Shown here piece by piece: positions 33,166 to 41,671 of a stretch of 64,000 nt of DNA (its first letter is position 1; each line of letters begins with the position of its first letter). The notes beneath the pieces are model-generated. The model was given only the letters and a program-made list of their open reading frames with translations, was not told where the DNA came from and did not search any database. The translations under genes were made by a program, and so were the position numbers. Origin of the DNA: Massilia sp. Root418 (GTDB taxonomy: Bacteria; Pseudomonadota; Gammaproteobacteria; Burkholderiales; Burkholderiaceae_D); the NCBI RefSeq assembly GCF_001425265.1, contig NZ_LMEC01000022.1, forward strand, positions 1 through 64,000, written 5' to 3'.

Positions 33166-34278
33166 ATGCAACGACCACATTTATTGCCGCTGCTCCTGCT
33201 GTGCCCCTTGTTTTGCGCGCCCGCCCTGGCCGCCGCGCCGCAATACAAACTGACGCTGCTTGGCAAAGCCAACAGCATCAACGCCATCAACACCCGCATC
33301 ACCAACGACGGCCTGGTGGTTGGCGTGCTGGTGGATCCGGTCACCAATGCGCTGCGCACCTACCAGTGGAAAGACGGCGTGCACACCATGCTCGACACGC
33401 CTATCAACCGCGTGGGGGCGGTCAGCCGCAACGGCACGATTGCCGGCGAAGTGATCGACTTCGGCTACGAATACTACCTGGCGCAGCCGGCGATCTACGC
33501 CAACGGCGTGACCACCATGGTGCCGTCGCCGATTACGCCGGCCAGCAGATACAACTACCTGAGCGGCATCAACAACGCCGGCAAGGTAACGGGCACCCAG
33601 TATTTTAGCGGCGAGCCCTACGCCTACACCTCGGTCAACGGCGTCAGCACGCTGCTGGGCGCGCTGGGCGGCACCCACAGCTACGTGGGCGCGATGAACG
33701 AAGCCGGCGTGGTGGTGGGCGCGGCGCAAACCGCCGACGGCGACTACCACATGTTCCGCCACGACGGCAGCGGCATGGTGGACCTGGGCGTCCTCAGCGG
33801 CGGCCACTCCGGCGCCGCCAATGACATCAACGACGCCGGGGTGGTGGTTGGCTCCTACCTGACGGGCGAGGATGCGTCCGCGCTACAGCGCGCCGTCATC
33901 TACAAGGACGGGGTCGTGCAGCCCCTGGGCACCTTCGCGCCGGGCGTGCACAGCTGGGCGGTGGCCATCAACAATCACGACCAGGTGGTCGGCAACGGCA
34001 ATTTCAGCTTCCTGGTCAGCGACGGCGTCACCTACAACCTGGACAAGCTGCTGCCGGCCAACAGCGGCCTGTACGTGAGTACGGTCTACGACATCGACGA
34101 CCGCGCGCAGATCACCGGCACCGTCTGCGGCGCGGGCCAGGGCTGCTTCGGCATGCTGCTCAGTCCGGTTCCCGAGCCGGAAAGCGCCCTGATGCTGCTG
34201 GCCGGCCTCGGCTTGCTGTACCGCCTGCGCAAGCCGCTGCGGCCCGCCCGCGAGCGGTCCCGCCACGCGGCCATCTGA
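33166..34278 (+). CDS. PEP-CTERM protein with HAF repeats, paralog 2
   Basis: 370 residues, very similar to paralog 1 throughout, with the same signal peptide ending (ALAAAP), the same HAF motifs (INNAGKVTG, MNEAGVVVG, INDAGVVVG) and tag SPVPEPESALMLLAGLGLLY. A longer basic tail (about 20 residues) follows the tag. It starts 58 nt after paralog 1 and is probably cotranscribed with it. Its ligand or function is unknown; secretion and envelope location are inferred from the tag. Confidence 0.9.
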   Translation: MQRPHLLPLLLLCPLFCAPALAAAPQYKLTLLGKANSINAINTRITNDGLVVGVLVDPVTNALRTYQWKDGVHTMLDTPINRVGAVSRNGTIAGEVIDFGYEYYLAQPAIYANGVTTMVPSPITPASRYNYLSGINNAGKVTGTQYFSGEPYAYTSVNGVSTLLGALGGTHSYVGAMNEAGVVVGAAQTADGDYHMFRHDGSGMVDLGVLSGGHSGAANDINDAGVVVGSYLTGEDASALQRAVIYKDGVVQPLGTFAPGVHSWAVAINNHDQVVGNGNFSFLVSDGVTYNLDKLLPANSGLYVSTVYDIDDRAQITGTVCGAGQGCFGMLLSPVPEPESALMLLAGLGLLYRLRKPLRPARERSRHAAI

Positions 34279-34300
34279 CACCGGCATCGGGAGGCAGACC

Positions 34301-35371
34301 ATGACACCATCCAGATGCGTGCTGGCGCTACTGTCTTGTCCGCTGCTGGCGGCGCCCGCGCTGGCCGAGGGCCCGCGCTACAGCATGACCAGGCTGAGCG
34401 CGGACGGCGGCTCCGCCAACGTGATCAACAACGCCGGCCAGGTGGCCGGCATGACGCGCGATCCGGCCAGCGGCGCCATGCGCGCCTATCTGTGGCGGGA
34501 CGGCGTCCAGACCCTGCTCGACACGCCCATCAACGTGGTCCAGGCCCTCAGCGCGGACGGTAAAATCGCCGGCAATATCTCCAGCTTCGACCCCGAGGAT
34601 TTCCAGACCCGGCCGGCGATCTACGCCCACGGCGCCACCACTTTCCTGCCGCCGCTGGCGGGCACGCCAATGAGCGGCTATGCGGAAGGCATCAATACCG
34701 CAGGCATGGTGGCCGGCAGCCAAACCATCAACGGCCACAGCATGGCCTACCTCTCGCACAATGGCGTCAGCACCGCGCTGGGCACGCTGGGCGGCGCCTA
34801 CAGCTATGCCAGGGGCATGAACGAGGCCGGCATGGTGGTGGGCGGGTCGGCCCCGGCCAGCGGCAAGGCGCACGCCTTCCTGTACCACGGCGGCACCATG
34901 GTGGACCTGGGCACGCTGGACCCGGACGGCACCGCGGCGGCCGAGGCCGTCAACGCATCCGGGGTGGCGGTGGGCTATTCCTGGCTCACCTCGGTGGAGC
35001 GCTACCGCGCCACGATTTTCCAGAACGGCACGGCCGCGCCGCTAGGCGAATTCGGCGATTACGAGCACAGCCTGGCGCTGGACATCAACGATGCCGGGCA
35101 GGTGATCGGCGCGGGCGACAACGGCGACACCTTCCTGTACCAGGACGGGGTCACCTACGACCTGGCCACCCTGGTACCGGGCGATGCCGGCTACCGCCTG
35201 ACCAGCGTGAGCAGCATCAACAACAGCGGCCAGATCGCCGGCACGGCATGCGGCAGCTCCGCGTGCTTCGGCGTGCTGCTCAGCCCGGTCCCCGAGCCGG
35301 GCAGCATCGCGCTGCTGCTGGCCGGCCTGGGCCTGCTGTACGGCTTACGCAGAAGGGCGCCGCCCGTGTAA
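34301..35371 (+). CDS. PEP-CTERM protein with HAF repeats, paralog 3
   Basis: 356 residues, more diverged. It has a signal peptide (ends PALAEG), HAF motifs (INNAGQVAG, INTAGMVAG, MNEAGMVVG, INDAGQVIG) and the tag SPVPEPGSIALLLAGLGLLY with basic GLRRR. It has a good SD (GGGAGG) and starts 22 nt after paralog 2. It lies 33 nt upstream of oligopeptidase B. Shared phrases such as LLDTPIN mark common descent with the other three. Confidence 0.9.
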   Translation: MTPSRCVLALLSCPLLAAPALAEGPRYSMTRLSADGGSANVINNAGQVAGMTRDPASGAMRAYLWRDGVQTLLDTPINVVQALSADGKIAGNISSFDPEDFQTRPAIYAHGATTFLPPLAGTPMSGYAEGINTAGMVAGSQTINGHSMAYLSHNGVSTALGTLGGAYSYARGMNEAGMVVGGSAPASGKAHAFLYHGGTMVDLGTLDPDGTAAAEAVNASGVAVGYSWLTSVERYRATIFQNGTAAPLGEFGDYEHSLALDINDAGQVIGAGDNGDTFLYQDGVTYDLATLVPGDAGYRLTSVSSINNSGQIAGTACGSSACFGVLLSPVPEPGSIALLLAGLGLLYGLRRRAPPV

Positions 35372-35404
35372 AATCCTTGCACAAATAACCACAAAGGAGT
35401 GACC

Positions 35405-37516
35405 TTGAAACTGTCCCGCATCCTGCCGGCCTGCGCGCTTGCCGCCACCCCGGCTTTCGCAGCAGACGTGGCCCCCGTCGCCGCCAAAACCCCATGGCAG
35501 GAGACGCGCCACGGCGAAGTCGTGACCGACGACTACCGCTGGCTGCAGAAGAAAGAAGACCCGGCCGTCATCGCTTACCTGAACGCCGAGAACGGCTACA
35601 CCGAGGCGGCCACCGCCGCCATCAAGCCGCTGACGGACAAGCTGTACGCGGAGATCAAGGGCAGGATGCAGGAAGTGGACCTGTCGGTGCCCACGCGGCG
35701 CGGCAATTACTACTACTACTCGCGCACCGAAGCGGGCAAGCAGTACCCCCTCAATTGCCGCCGCCGCGCGGGCGCCAACCTGGCCTACGACGACAAGGCG
35801 CCCGAAGAAATCCTGCTGGACCAGAACGACATGGCGCAGGGCAAAAAGTTCTTTGCCGTGGGCGCCATGGTGGTCAGCCCGGACGAGCGCCTGATGGCCT
35901 ACACGACCGACGTGACCGGCTTCCGCCAGTACGAGATGCACGTGAAGGACTTGAAGACCGGCAAGCTGCTGCCGGCCAGCATGCCGCGCACCACCTCCAT
36001 CGCCTGGGCCAGCGACAACAAGACCCTGTTCGTGACGCAGGAAGACGCCACCACCAAGCGTTCGGACCGCCTGTTCAGCCTGGCCGTGGACGGCGCAGCG
36101 CCGGTGCAGCGCTACCACGAGCCGGTGGAACAATTCGCCATCTACGTGAACCGCGACCGCGACGGCAAGCACTTGCTGCTGACGGCGCGTTCCACCGACA
36201 CCAGCGAAGTGCGCCTGCTGGACGCGGCCAAGCCGAACGGCGTGTTCCGCGCCGTGCTGCCGCGCGAGCAGGGCCACCGCTACGGCGTGAGCCACCGCGA
36301 CGGCCTGCTCTACATCCGCACCGACAAGGATGCGAAGAACTTCCGCATCGTGGTGGCCCCGCTGGCCGCGCCGCAGCCGAAGAACTGGGTCGAGCTGGTG
36401 CCGCACAACAAGGACGTGCTGATCAACGGCGCCGACCTGTTCAAGACCCACCTGGTGGTGACGGAAAAAACCCGTGCGCTGAACCGCGTCCGCCTGTACA
36501 GCTTTGCCAGCAAGACCTGGAAAACCGTGCAGTTCGACGACGCGGTCTACGCCGCCGAGGGCGCCGGCACGCCGGAATACACGGCCAGCCAGTTCCGCGT
36601 GTCCTACCAGTCGCCGCTGACGCCGCCGCAAGTGCTGGACGTGGACATGGACAGCGGCAAGCGCACCCTGCTCAAGCAGCAGGAAGTGGTGGGCGGCTTC
36701 GATTTCAGCCAGTATGAGAGCCGCCGCCTGTGGGTGCCGGCGCGCGACGGCGCGCAAGTGCCGCTGTGGATCGTCTACAAGAAGGGCACGCCGCTGGACG
36801 GCAAGGCCCCGCTGCTGCTGTACGGCTACGGTTCCTACGGCGTGCCCAACGACGCGCGCTTCTCGCTGGCGCGCCTGAGCCTGCTCGAACGCGGCGTGAT
36901 CTACGCCGGCGCGCAAATCCGCGGCGGCAACGACATGGGCGAGGAATGGCACAAGGACGGCATGCTGATGAAGAAGAAGAACACCTTCACCGACTTCATC
37001 GACAGCGCCGACTACCTGGTGCGCGAGAAATGGACCAGCCCGGAGCGCCTGGTGATCGACGGCCGCAGCGCCGGCGGCTTGCTGATGGGCGCGGTGCTCA
37101 ATATGCGCCCCGAGCTGTTCCGCGCCGCCCACGTGGGCGTGCCCTTCGTGGACGTGATGAACACCATGATGGACGCCAGCCTGCCGCTGACCACCGGCGA
37201 ATACCTGGAATGGGGCGACCCGAACCAGAAGGCGGCCTACGACTACATGCGCAGCTACTCGCCGTACGACAATATCGAGCGCAAGGCCTACCCGTCCATG
37301 CTGGTGACCACCGGCCTGAACGACAGCCAGGTGATGTACTGGGAGCCGGCCAAGTACGTGGCCAAGCTGCGCGCGCACAAGACCGACGCCAACCCGCTGC
37401 TGCTCAAGACTAATATGGGCGCCGGCCACGGCGGCGCGTCGGGCCGCTACAACGCCATCGGCGAAACCGCATTCCTGCAAGCCTGGATGCTGTCGCAATG
37501 GGGCATCACGCAATAA
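35405..37516 (+). CDS. ptrB: oligopeptidase B, S9A prolyl-oligopeptidase family, exported
   Basis: 703 residues. The start is TTG at 35405: AGGAG at 35395-35399 is 5 nt upstream, while the GTG at 35399 overlaps the SD. A signal-like N-terminus (MKLSRILPACALAATPAFAA) suggests periplasmic export, unusual for the cytosolic E. coli enzyme. A seven-blade propeller region (about 90-420) precedes the hydrolase domain with the nucleophile motif DGRSAGGLLMG, Asp in TTGLNDSQV and His in MGAGHGG. It cleaves after basic residues in short peptides. Its place inside the PEP-CTERM gene run may be chance or may link it to processing of exported proteins. Confidence 0.88.
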   Translation: MKLSRILPACALAATPAFAADVAPVAAKTPWQETRHGEVVTDDYRWLQKKEDPAVIAYLNAENGYTEAATAAIKPLTDKLYAEIKGRMQEVDLSVPTRRGNYYYYSRTEAGKQYPLNCRRRAGANLAYDDKAPEEILLDQNDMAQGKKFFAVGAMVVSPDERLMAYTTDVTGFRQYEMHVKDLKTGKLLPASMPRTTSIAWASDNKTLFVTQEDATTKRSDRLFSLAVDGAAPVQRYHEPVEQFAIYVNRDRDGKHLLLTARSTDTSEVRLLDAAKPNGVFRAVLPREQGHRYGVSHRDGLLYIRTDKDAKNFRIVVAPLAAPQPKNWVELVPHNKDVLINGADLFKTHLVVTEKTRALNRVRLYSFASKTWKTVQFDDAVYAAEGAGTPEYTASQFRVSYQSPLTPPQVLDVDMDSGKRTLLKQQEVVGGFDFSQYESRRLWVPARDGAQVPLWIVYKKGTPLDGKAPLLLYGYGSYGVPNDARFSLARLSLLERGVIYAGAQIRGGNDMGEEWHKDGMLMKKKNTFTDFIDSADYLVREKWTSPERLVIDGRSAGGLLMGAVLNMRPELFRAAHVGVPFVDVMNTMMDASLPLTTGEYLEWGDPNQKAAYDYMRSYSPYDNIERKAYPSMLVTTGLNDSQVMYWEPAKYVAKLRAHKTDANPLLLKTNMGAGHGGASGRYNAIGETAFLQAWMLSQWGITQ

Positions 37517-37630
37517 CGCCGGGCACGCTCGCTTGCACCCGGGCTAGGTGGCGCTGCTGAGCTGCCAGCCAGCCTAGCATGGGAGGTCCGGTCAGCGGAC
37601 CGGACTTCCCATTCTACGTTGAGGTGCATC

Positions 37631-38737
37631 ATGCAAGTATCGAAATGCCTGCTTGTGCTTTGCCCGCTGTTCCTTCCCGCTGCCGCGCTGGCCGACGTGC
37701 CAGCCGGCTATACGATCACCGTACTTGGCGGCGTTGGCACGACTGCCAGCGCGCTGAACCAGGCCGGCCAGGTGGCCGGCGTCATCCCCGATCCCGTCAG
37801 CGGCGCGCTGCGCGCCTACATCTGGCACAATGGCACGCGCTCGCTGCTGGACACACCCATCAACCAGGTGGCCGGCATCAGCAACGACGGCAAGGTAGCC
37901 GGCGCCATTGTCGGCAGCGACGCCGACGGCCTGCTGTCGAGCGCGGCCTACTACGCCAACGGCACCACCACCGTGCTGCCGGCGCTGCCGGGCACGGCGC
38001 CGCGCGTGAGCTACCTGAGCGGCATCAACAGCGCGGGCACCGTTGTCGGCACCCAGCTCAACGATACCCGGCCCTACGGCTTTACCTATGGCGGCGGCGT
38101 GCTGACCGCGCTGGGCGGGCTGGGCATGGGCAGCTGGTCGTACGGCAGCGCCATCAGCGAAAACGGCATCATCATTGCCAGCGGCGAAACCGGGGAGGGC
38201 TATTTCCACGCCGCCGAGTTCATCGGCACCACGCTGGCGGACTTCGGCACGCTGGACGCCACCGGGTCCGGCTATGCGCTGGACGTCAACGAGCATGGCA
38301 CCATGGTCGGCTATTCGGAAATCATGTACGACCCCATGTTCGACAAAGCCTGGGTCATGCAGAACCACGTCATGCAGCCCTTCGGCAATTTCCCCACGTA
38401 CACCGACAGCCGGGCGCTGGGCCTGAACAACCTGGGCCAGATCGTCGGCGAATCCGAGGGCGCCTTCCTGTACAGCGATGGCGTGGTGTACGACCTGAAC
38501 ACGCTGGCGGCGCACGACGCCAGCTTTACGCTGACCTCCGCCAGGGACATCAACGACCGCGGCGACATCATCGCCACCGCCTGCGGCACGGACGGCGGCT
38601 GCTACGGCGTGCTGCTCAGTCCGGTGCCCGAACCTGCCCCGGCAGCCATGCTGCTTGCCGGGCTGGGGCTGGCCGGCGGACTGCGTTATCGGCTGCGCCG
38701 CAAAAAAACTTGCCTATCTCAAAAAGCTTGTCTATAA
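37631..38737 (+). CDS. PEP-CTERM protein with HAF repeats, paralog 4
   Basis: 368 residues from the ATG at 37631 (GAGGTG about 4 nt upstream); the in-frame TTG at 37619 is rejected. Signal peptide (ends AAALAD), HAF motifs (LNQAGQVAG, INSAGTVVG, LNNLGQIVG, INDRGDIIA) and tag SPVPEPAPAAMLLAGLGLAG followed by RYRLRRKK. The last nine codons after RRKK lie in the tRNA-operon promoter, and the stop codon falls inside its -10 box. It is separated from paralogs 1-3 by oligopeptidase B. Confidence 0.9.
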   Translation: MQVSKCLLVLCPLFLPAAALADVPAGYTITVLGGVGTTASALNQAGQVAGVIPDPVSGALRAYIWHNGTRSLLDTPINQVAGISNDGKVAGAIVGSDADGLLSSAAYYANGTTTVLPALPGTAPRVSYLSGINSAGTVVGTQLNDTRPYGFTYGGGVLTALGGLGMGSWSYGSAISENGIIIASGETGEGYFHAAEFIGTTLADFGTLDATGSGYALDVNEHGTMVGYSEIMYDPMFDKAWVMQNHVMQPFGNFPTYTDSRALGLNNLGQIVGESEGAFLYSDGVVYDLNTLAAHDASFTLTSARDINDRGDIIATACGTDGGCYGVLLSPVPEPAPAAMLLAGLGLAGGLRYRLRRKKTCLSQKACL

Positions 38738-38738
38738 T
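38710..38738 (+). promoter_or_regulatory. strong sigma-70 promoter of the tRNA operon
   Basis: TTGCCT (38710-38715), 17-bp spacer, TATAAT (38733-38738), then a GC-rich discriminator (TCGGCCTCC) typical of stringently controlled stable-RNA promoters. It overlaps the 3' end of the fourth PEP-CTERM gene. Confidence 0.85.
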
Positions 38739-38783
38739 TCGGCCTCCTTCAGACGTAGTGACACACGTCGGAGTGTTCCAGAT

Positions 38784-38859
38784 GGGCGCTTAGCTCAGTT
38801 GGTAGAGCGGAGCCCTTACAAGGCTTAGGTCGGGAGTTCGAGCCTCTCAGCGCCCACCA
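38784..38859 (+). tRNA. tRNA-Val (UAC), copy 1
   Basis: 76 nt with acceptor arms GGGCGCT / AGCGCCC, D-loop TAGCTCAGTTGGTAGAG, anticodon loop CTTACAA (anticodon UAC), T-arm GGGAGTTCGAGCCTC and encoded CCA. Confidence 0.97.
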
Positions 38860-38898
38860 TCTACAGAACACGGAAATGAAGCCCAGTTGCGAAAGCAC

Positions 38899-38975
38899 GG
38901 AGCGGTAGTTCAGTTGGTTAGAATACCGGCCTGTCACGCCGGGGGTCGCGGGTTCGAGTCCCGTCCGCTCCGCCA
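38899..38975 (+). tRNA. tRNA-Asp (GUC), copy 1
   Basis: 77 nt, acceptor GGAGCGG / CCGCTCC, anticodon loop CTGTCAC (GUC), T-loop GGTTCGAGTCC and encoded CCA. Confidence 0.97.
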
Positions 38976-39023
38976 GTTGAGTAATAAAACGATATGCTGA
39001 CACATATCGAGCATGGTCCAGAT

Positions 39024-39099
39024 GGGCGCTTAGCTCAGTTGGTAGAGCGGAGCCCTTACAAGGCTTAGGTCGGGAGTTCGAGCCTCTCAGCGCCCACCA
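39024..39099 (+). tRNA. tRNA-Val (UAC), copy 2
   Basis: Identical in sequence to the copy at 38784-38859, exactly 240 bp downstream. The flanking leader (TCCAGATG) is also repeated, pointing to a tandem duplication. Confidence 0.97.
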
Positions 39100-39132
39100 T
39101 CCCGGACATGCACCACCAGTTGCGCAAGCAAC

Positions 39133-39209
39133 GGAGCGGTAGTTCAGTTGGTTAGAATACCGGCCTGTCACGCCGGGGGTCGCGGGTTCGAGTCCCGTCC
39201 GCTCCGCCA
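39133..39209 (+). tRNA. tRNA-Asp (GUC), copy 2
   Basis: Identical to the copy at 38899-38975. It is the last member of the Val-Asp-Val-Asp operon and is followed within 12 nt by a terminator. Confidence 0.97.
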
Positions 39210-39220
39210 GCTATACTGAG

Positions 39221-39246
39221 AAAGGCCTGATTCGTCAGGCCTTTTT
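39221..39246 (+). terminator. terminator of the tRNA operon with UUCG loop
   Basis: AAAGGCCTGA, loop TTCG, TCAGGCCTTT, then further Ts. A 10-bp stem with a stable UUCG tetraloop. Confidence 0.95.
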
Positions 39247-39264
39247 CTATTTCGGAAGCAAACC

Positions 39265-40473
39265 ATGGTTCATCCCTATTTGCAATTCCGCCTGCGCATG
39301 GCGCGCCACGGCTTGCGGCAATTCCTTGCCAGCCTGGCCAATTCCCTTGAAATCACCGTGCTCGGCTTCGGCCCCGTGCTGCTCGGCCTGGCCGCTGCCA
39401 TTGCCCTGCCGGGCATGCTGGCGGTCACCCTGCACTGGCCGGCCATGCTGGCCATCCTGGCGGGGCAAGCGGCGTTTGCCGCGCTGCCCGCCGTGCTGCT
39501 GCGCCAGCGCCTGCATCCGGCAGACGCGGTGGCCTGGGCCCGCCCGCTGCCGGTGCCGCCCGCGCTGGGCTGGGCCGCCGATGCGCTGGCCGCCGGGCTG
39601 ATCGCTGGGCCGCTGACCGGACTGTACATGGTGTCTGCCACGATCTGGCTGTTCCAGCGGCCGGACTGGCTGCGCCCGGTGGTGCCGCAAGCGCTTGCCG
39701 CCACAGTGCTGTCGCTTCTGCTGGGCTGGGCGCTCGCCACGCTGGCCCTGGCCCGCCGCCGCCTGCGCCCTGCCCACCCCGCCCGCCGCCGCAGCCGTGC
39801 CGCCAGCCAACCCGCTCTTGCGCAGGCCGGTGCGGCGCGCACCAGCGCCGGCCAGGACGCGTCCGATGCTGGTGCTGGTGCTGGTGCTGGGGCTGGTGCT
39901 GAGGCTATGACTGAGGCTAGGGCTGGCGCACGGCCTGCCGCGCCCGCGTCGTCCTACGTGCCACGCGCTTTGCGGCCACTGCTGCCGGCCCTGTGGCACC
40001 GCCTGTTCTGGTTGCCTTTCTGGCGCGCCGAGAACCGCGTCGGCCTCCAGCAATACCTGCTGCTGGCCGGCGCGCTGGGCTGCACGGCCGCCTGGCTGCT
40101 CGGCCTGTTGCCGCTGCCCGGCGCGGCCATGGGCGGCCTGGCCTCCGCCATGCTGATCCTGCTGACCGATCGCGGCGACAAGGCTGTGCGCGAGCAGACC
40201 GCGCTGCTGCGCCCAGTGCTGGCGCCGTGGCCGCTGGACGCAGCGCGCCTGCTGCTGTGCGCCCGCCTGTTCAGCCTGCTGCCGGCCGCCGCCGTGCTGG
40301 CGGCCTTTGCCGCGCTGGTCCTCCGCCACGGCGGCAGAGCCCCGCTGGTGTGGCTGGCTTGCGCCGCCGCAGCCTGCGGCGCCATCGTGGCGCTCAACCT
40401 GGCGCCGCGCGGCCGGGTGGTGCTGGTGGTGCTGTCCATCCTGATCCTGACCGCCATAGGAAGCGAATTCTGA
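39265..40473 (+). CDS. integral membrane protein, probable ABC exporter permease
   Basis: 402 residues, very Ala/Leu-rich, with about 10 to 11 predicted membrane segments in two groups. Between them is a basic and low-complexity stretch (about 170-235) encoded partly by a GGTGCT hexanucleotide repeat. Its TGA overlaps the ATG of an ABC ATPase (TGATG), so the two are coupled and very probably form one transporter. No family motif is plain; the substrate is unknown. It starts just after the tRNA terminator. Confidence 0.7.
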   Translation: MVHPYLQFRLRMARHGLRQFLASLANSLEITVLGFGPVLLGLAAAIALPGMLAVTLHWPAMLAILAGQAAFAALPAVLLRQRLHPADAVAWARPLPVPPALGWAADALAAGLIAGPLTGLYMVSATIWLFQRPDWLRPVVPQALAATVLSLLLGWALATLALARRRLRPAHPARRRSRAASQPALAQAGAARTSAGQDASDAGAGAGAGAGAEAMTEARAGARPAAPASSYVPRALRPLLPALWHRLFWLPFWRAENRVGLQQYLLLAGALGCTAAWLLGLLPLPGAAMGGLASAMLILLTDRGDKAVREQTALLRPVLAPWPLDAARLLLCARLFSLLPAAAVLAAFAALVLRHGGRAPLVWLACAAAACGAIVALNLAPRGRVVLVVLSILILTAIGSEF

Positions 40474-41096
40474 TGCTGCACATCGACTGCCTGGACTTTG
40501 AATACGCCGCCCGCCCCCTGTTCCGCCAGTTCAGCCTGCAGCTGGGCGCCGGCATCACCTGGCTGCGCGGCGAGAACGGCGCCGGCAAGACCACGCTGCT
40601 CAAGCTGGTGGCCGGCGCGCTGCAGCCGCACGCGGGCACGATCGCTCTGGTTCCGGCAGGCGGCGGCAGCGGCGGCATCGACAGCGCAGCGCAGCCGCTG
40701 GCCTACCGCCTGCAAAGCTATTACTGCGGCGGCGACACGCCCCAGCTGCCCTGGCTTACCGTGCGCGAAGTGCTGGACCTGCACGTTGCGCTCTACCCCG
40801 CCACCGATGCCGCCCTGCTGGACGCCGAACTGCGCGCCTTCCGCCTGGCGGGCGCGCTGGACCAGCCGGTCACCACCCTGTCCCTGGGCCAGCACAAAAA
40901 GATGCAGCTCAGCCTGGCCCTGGCGCTGCCGGTGTCGCTGCTGCTGATCGACGAGCCCTTCAACGGGCTGGATGCCGCCGCCGTGGACTACCTGCGCGCC
41001 CGGCTGGCCGACCCGGCGCGGCGCGCGCGCCAATGCATCGTGCTCACCAGCCACCTGGAACCGGCGCTGCCGCTGGCGCAAACAGTCCAGTTGTGA
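40473..41096 (+). CDS. ABC transporter ATP-binding protein
   Basis: 207 residues from the ATG at 40473. Walker A is RGENGAGKTTLL, the signature is TTLSLGQHKK (LSxGQ) and Walker B is LLLIDEPFNGLD, followed by an H-loop SHLE. It is short, like CcmA-type or single-domain export ATPases. It is translationally coupled to the upstream membrane protein and would power it from the cytoplasmic face. A longer open frame upstream (to 39993) is a shadow inside the permease gene. Confidence 0.88.
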   Translation: MLHIDCLDFEYAARPLFRQFSLQLGAGITWLRGENGAGKTTLLKLVAGALQPHAGTIALVPAGGGSGGIDSAAQPLAYRLQSYYCGGDTPQLPWLTVREVLDLHVALYPATDAALLDAELRAFRLAGALDQPVTTLSLGQHKKMQLSLALALPVSLLLIDEPFNGLDAAAVDYLRARLADPARRARQCIVLTSHLEPALPLAQTVQL

Positions 41097-41191
41097 TGCC
41101 GTAGCAACAAGGCGGCCGACAGAATGCGCCGCCGGCCGGGAAACCGGCGACAATGATCTTGCATTGCACAAATTCCACGGAGCACTTCCCG

Positions 41192-41671
41192 ATGTTCGGC
41201 TTTCTGAAAACGCACACCATGTCCCCGCGCCTGCACCGGCTCAAGCAGTCGGCGCTGTTCGCCTCGCTCACCCCGCTGGAGCTGAAGATCGTCGACGGCA
41301 TGCTGCACGAGCGGCGCTACCTGGCTGGCGAAATCATCTTCGACCAGGGCGAGGAAGGCCAGGCGCTGTATCTGGTGACATCGGGCAGCGTGATCATCAC
41401 CCGCGCGCAAGACTGCAGCACGGAAGTTGTGGCCGAAGTGGGCCCCGGTTCCTTCTTCGGCGACCTGGCCCTGCTCGACAACTCGCCGCGCAACGCCCAG
41501 GCGCGCGCGCACGACAATTGCGAGCTGGCGGTGTTCTTCCGCGCCGACTTCATGGGGCTGATGGAAACGGACGCGGTGGTGGGCTACAAGATTTCGCTCG
41601 CGCTGGCGCGCCACATCGCGCACCGGCTGCGCGAATGGATGTCCGGCCGGCCGCAGATCGAGGCCTTGTGA
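41192..41671 (+). CDS. cyclic-nucleotide-binding-domain protein without a DNA-binding domain
   Basis: 159 residues from the ATG at 41192 with GGAG 9 nt upstream. The cNMP-binding fold is clear (LFASLTPLELKIVDGML, then GEIIFDQGEEGQALYLVTSG), and the phosphate-binding cassette is GSFFGDLALLDNSPRNA, where the usual GExAL reads GDLAL. There is no C-terminal helix-turn-helix, unlike CRP. Its stop overlaps the ATG of an AI-2E family permease (TGATG), so it may gate or regulate that membrane protein in response to a nucleotide. Binding of cAMP or cGMP is not certain. Confidence 0.82.
   Translation: MFGFLKTHTMSPRLHRLKQSALFASLTPLELKIVDGMLHERRYLAGEIIFDQGEEGQALYLVTSGSVIITRAQDCSTEVVAEVGPGSFFGDLALLDNSPRNAQARAHDNCELAVFFRADFMGLMETDAVVGYKISLALARHIAHRLREWMSGRPQIEAL

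Noticed and set aside
35399..35401. GTG at 35399 as the oligopeptidase start
   Set aside because: It overlaps the SD; the TTG at 35405 is 5 nt away and begins a normal signal-like sequence.
38749..39171. 140-codon minus-strand ORF across the tRNA genes
   Set aside because: It repeats itself because the tRNAs are duplicated; there is no SD or protein family.
38784..39209. tRNA array as a mobile-element attachment site
   Set aside because: No integrase, direct-repeat end or foreign composition follows the tRNAs.
39993..41096. 367-codon ORF as the ABC ATPase
   Set aside because: The N-terminal 160 codons overlap the permease in another frame. The ATPase starts at 40473 with its Walker A 30 codons later.
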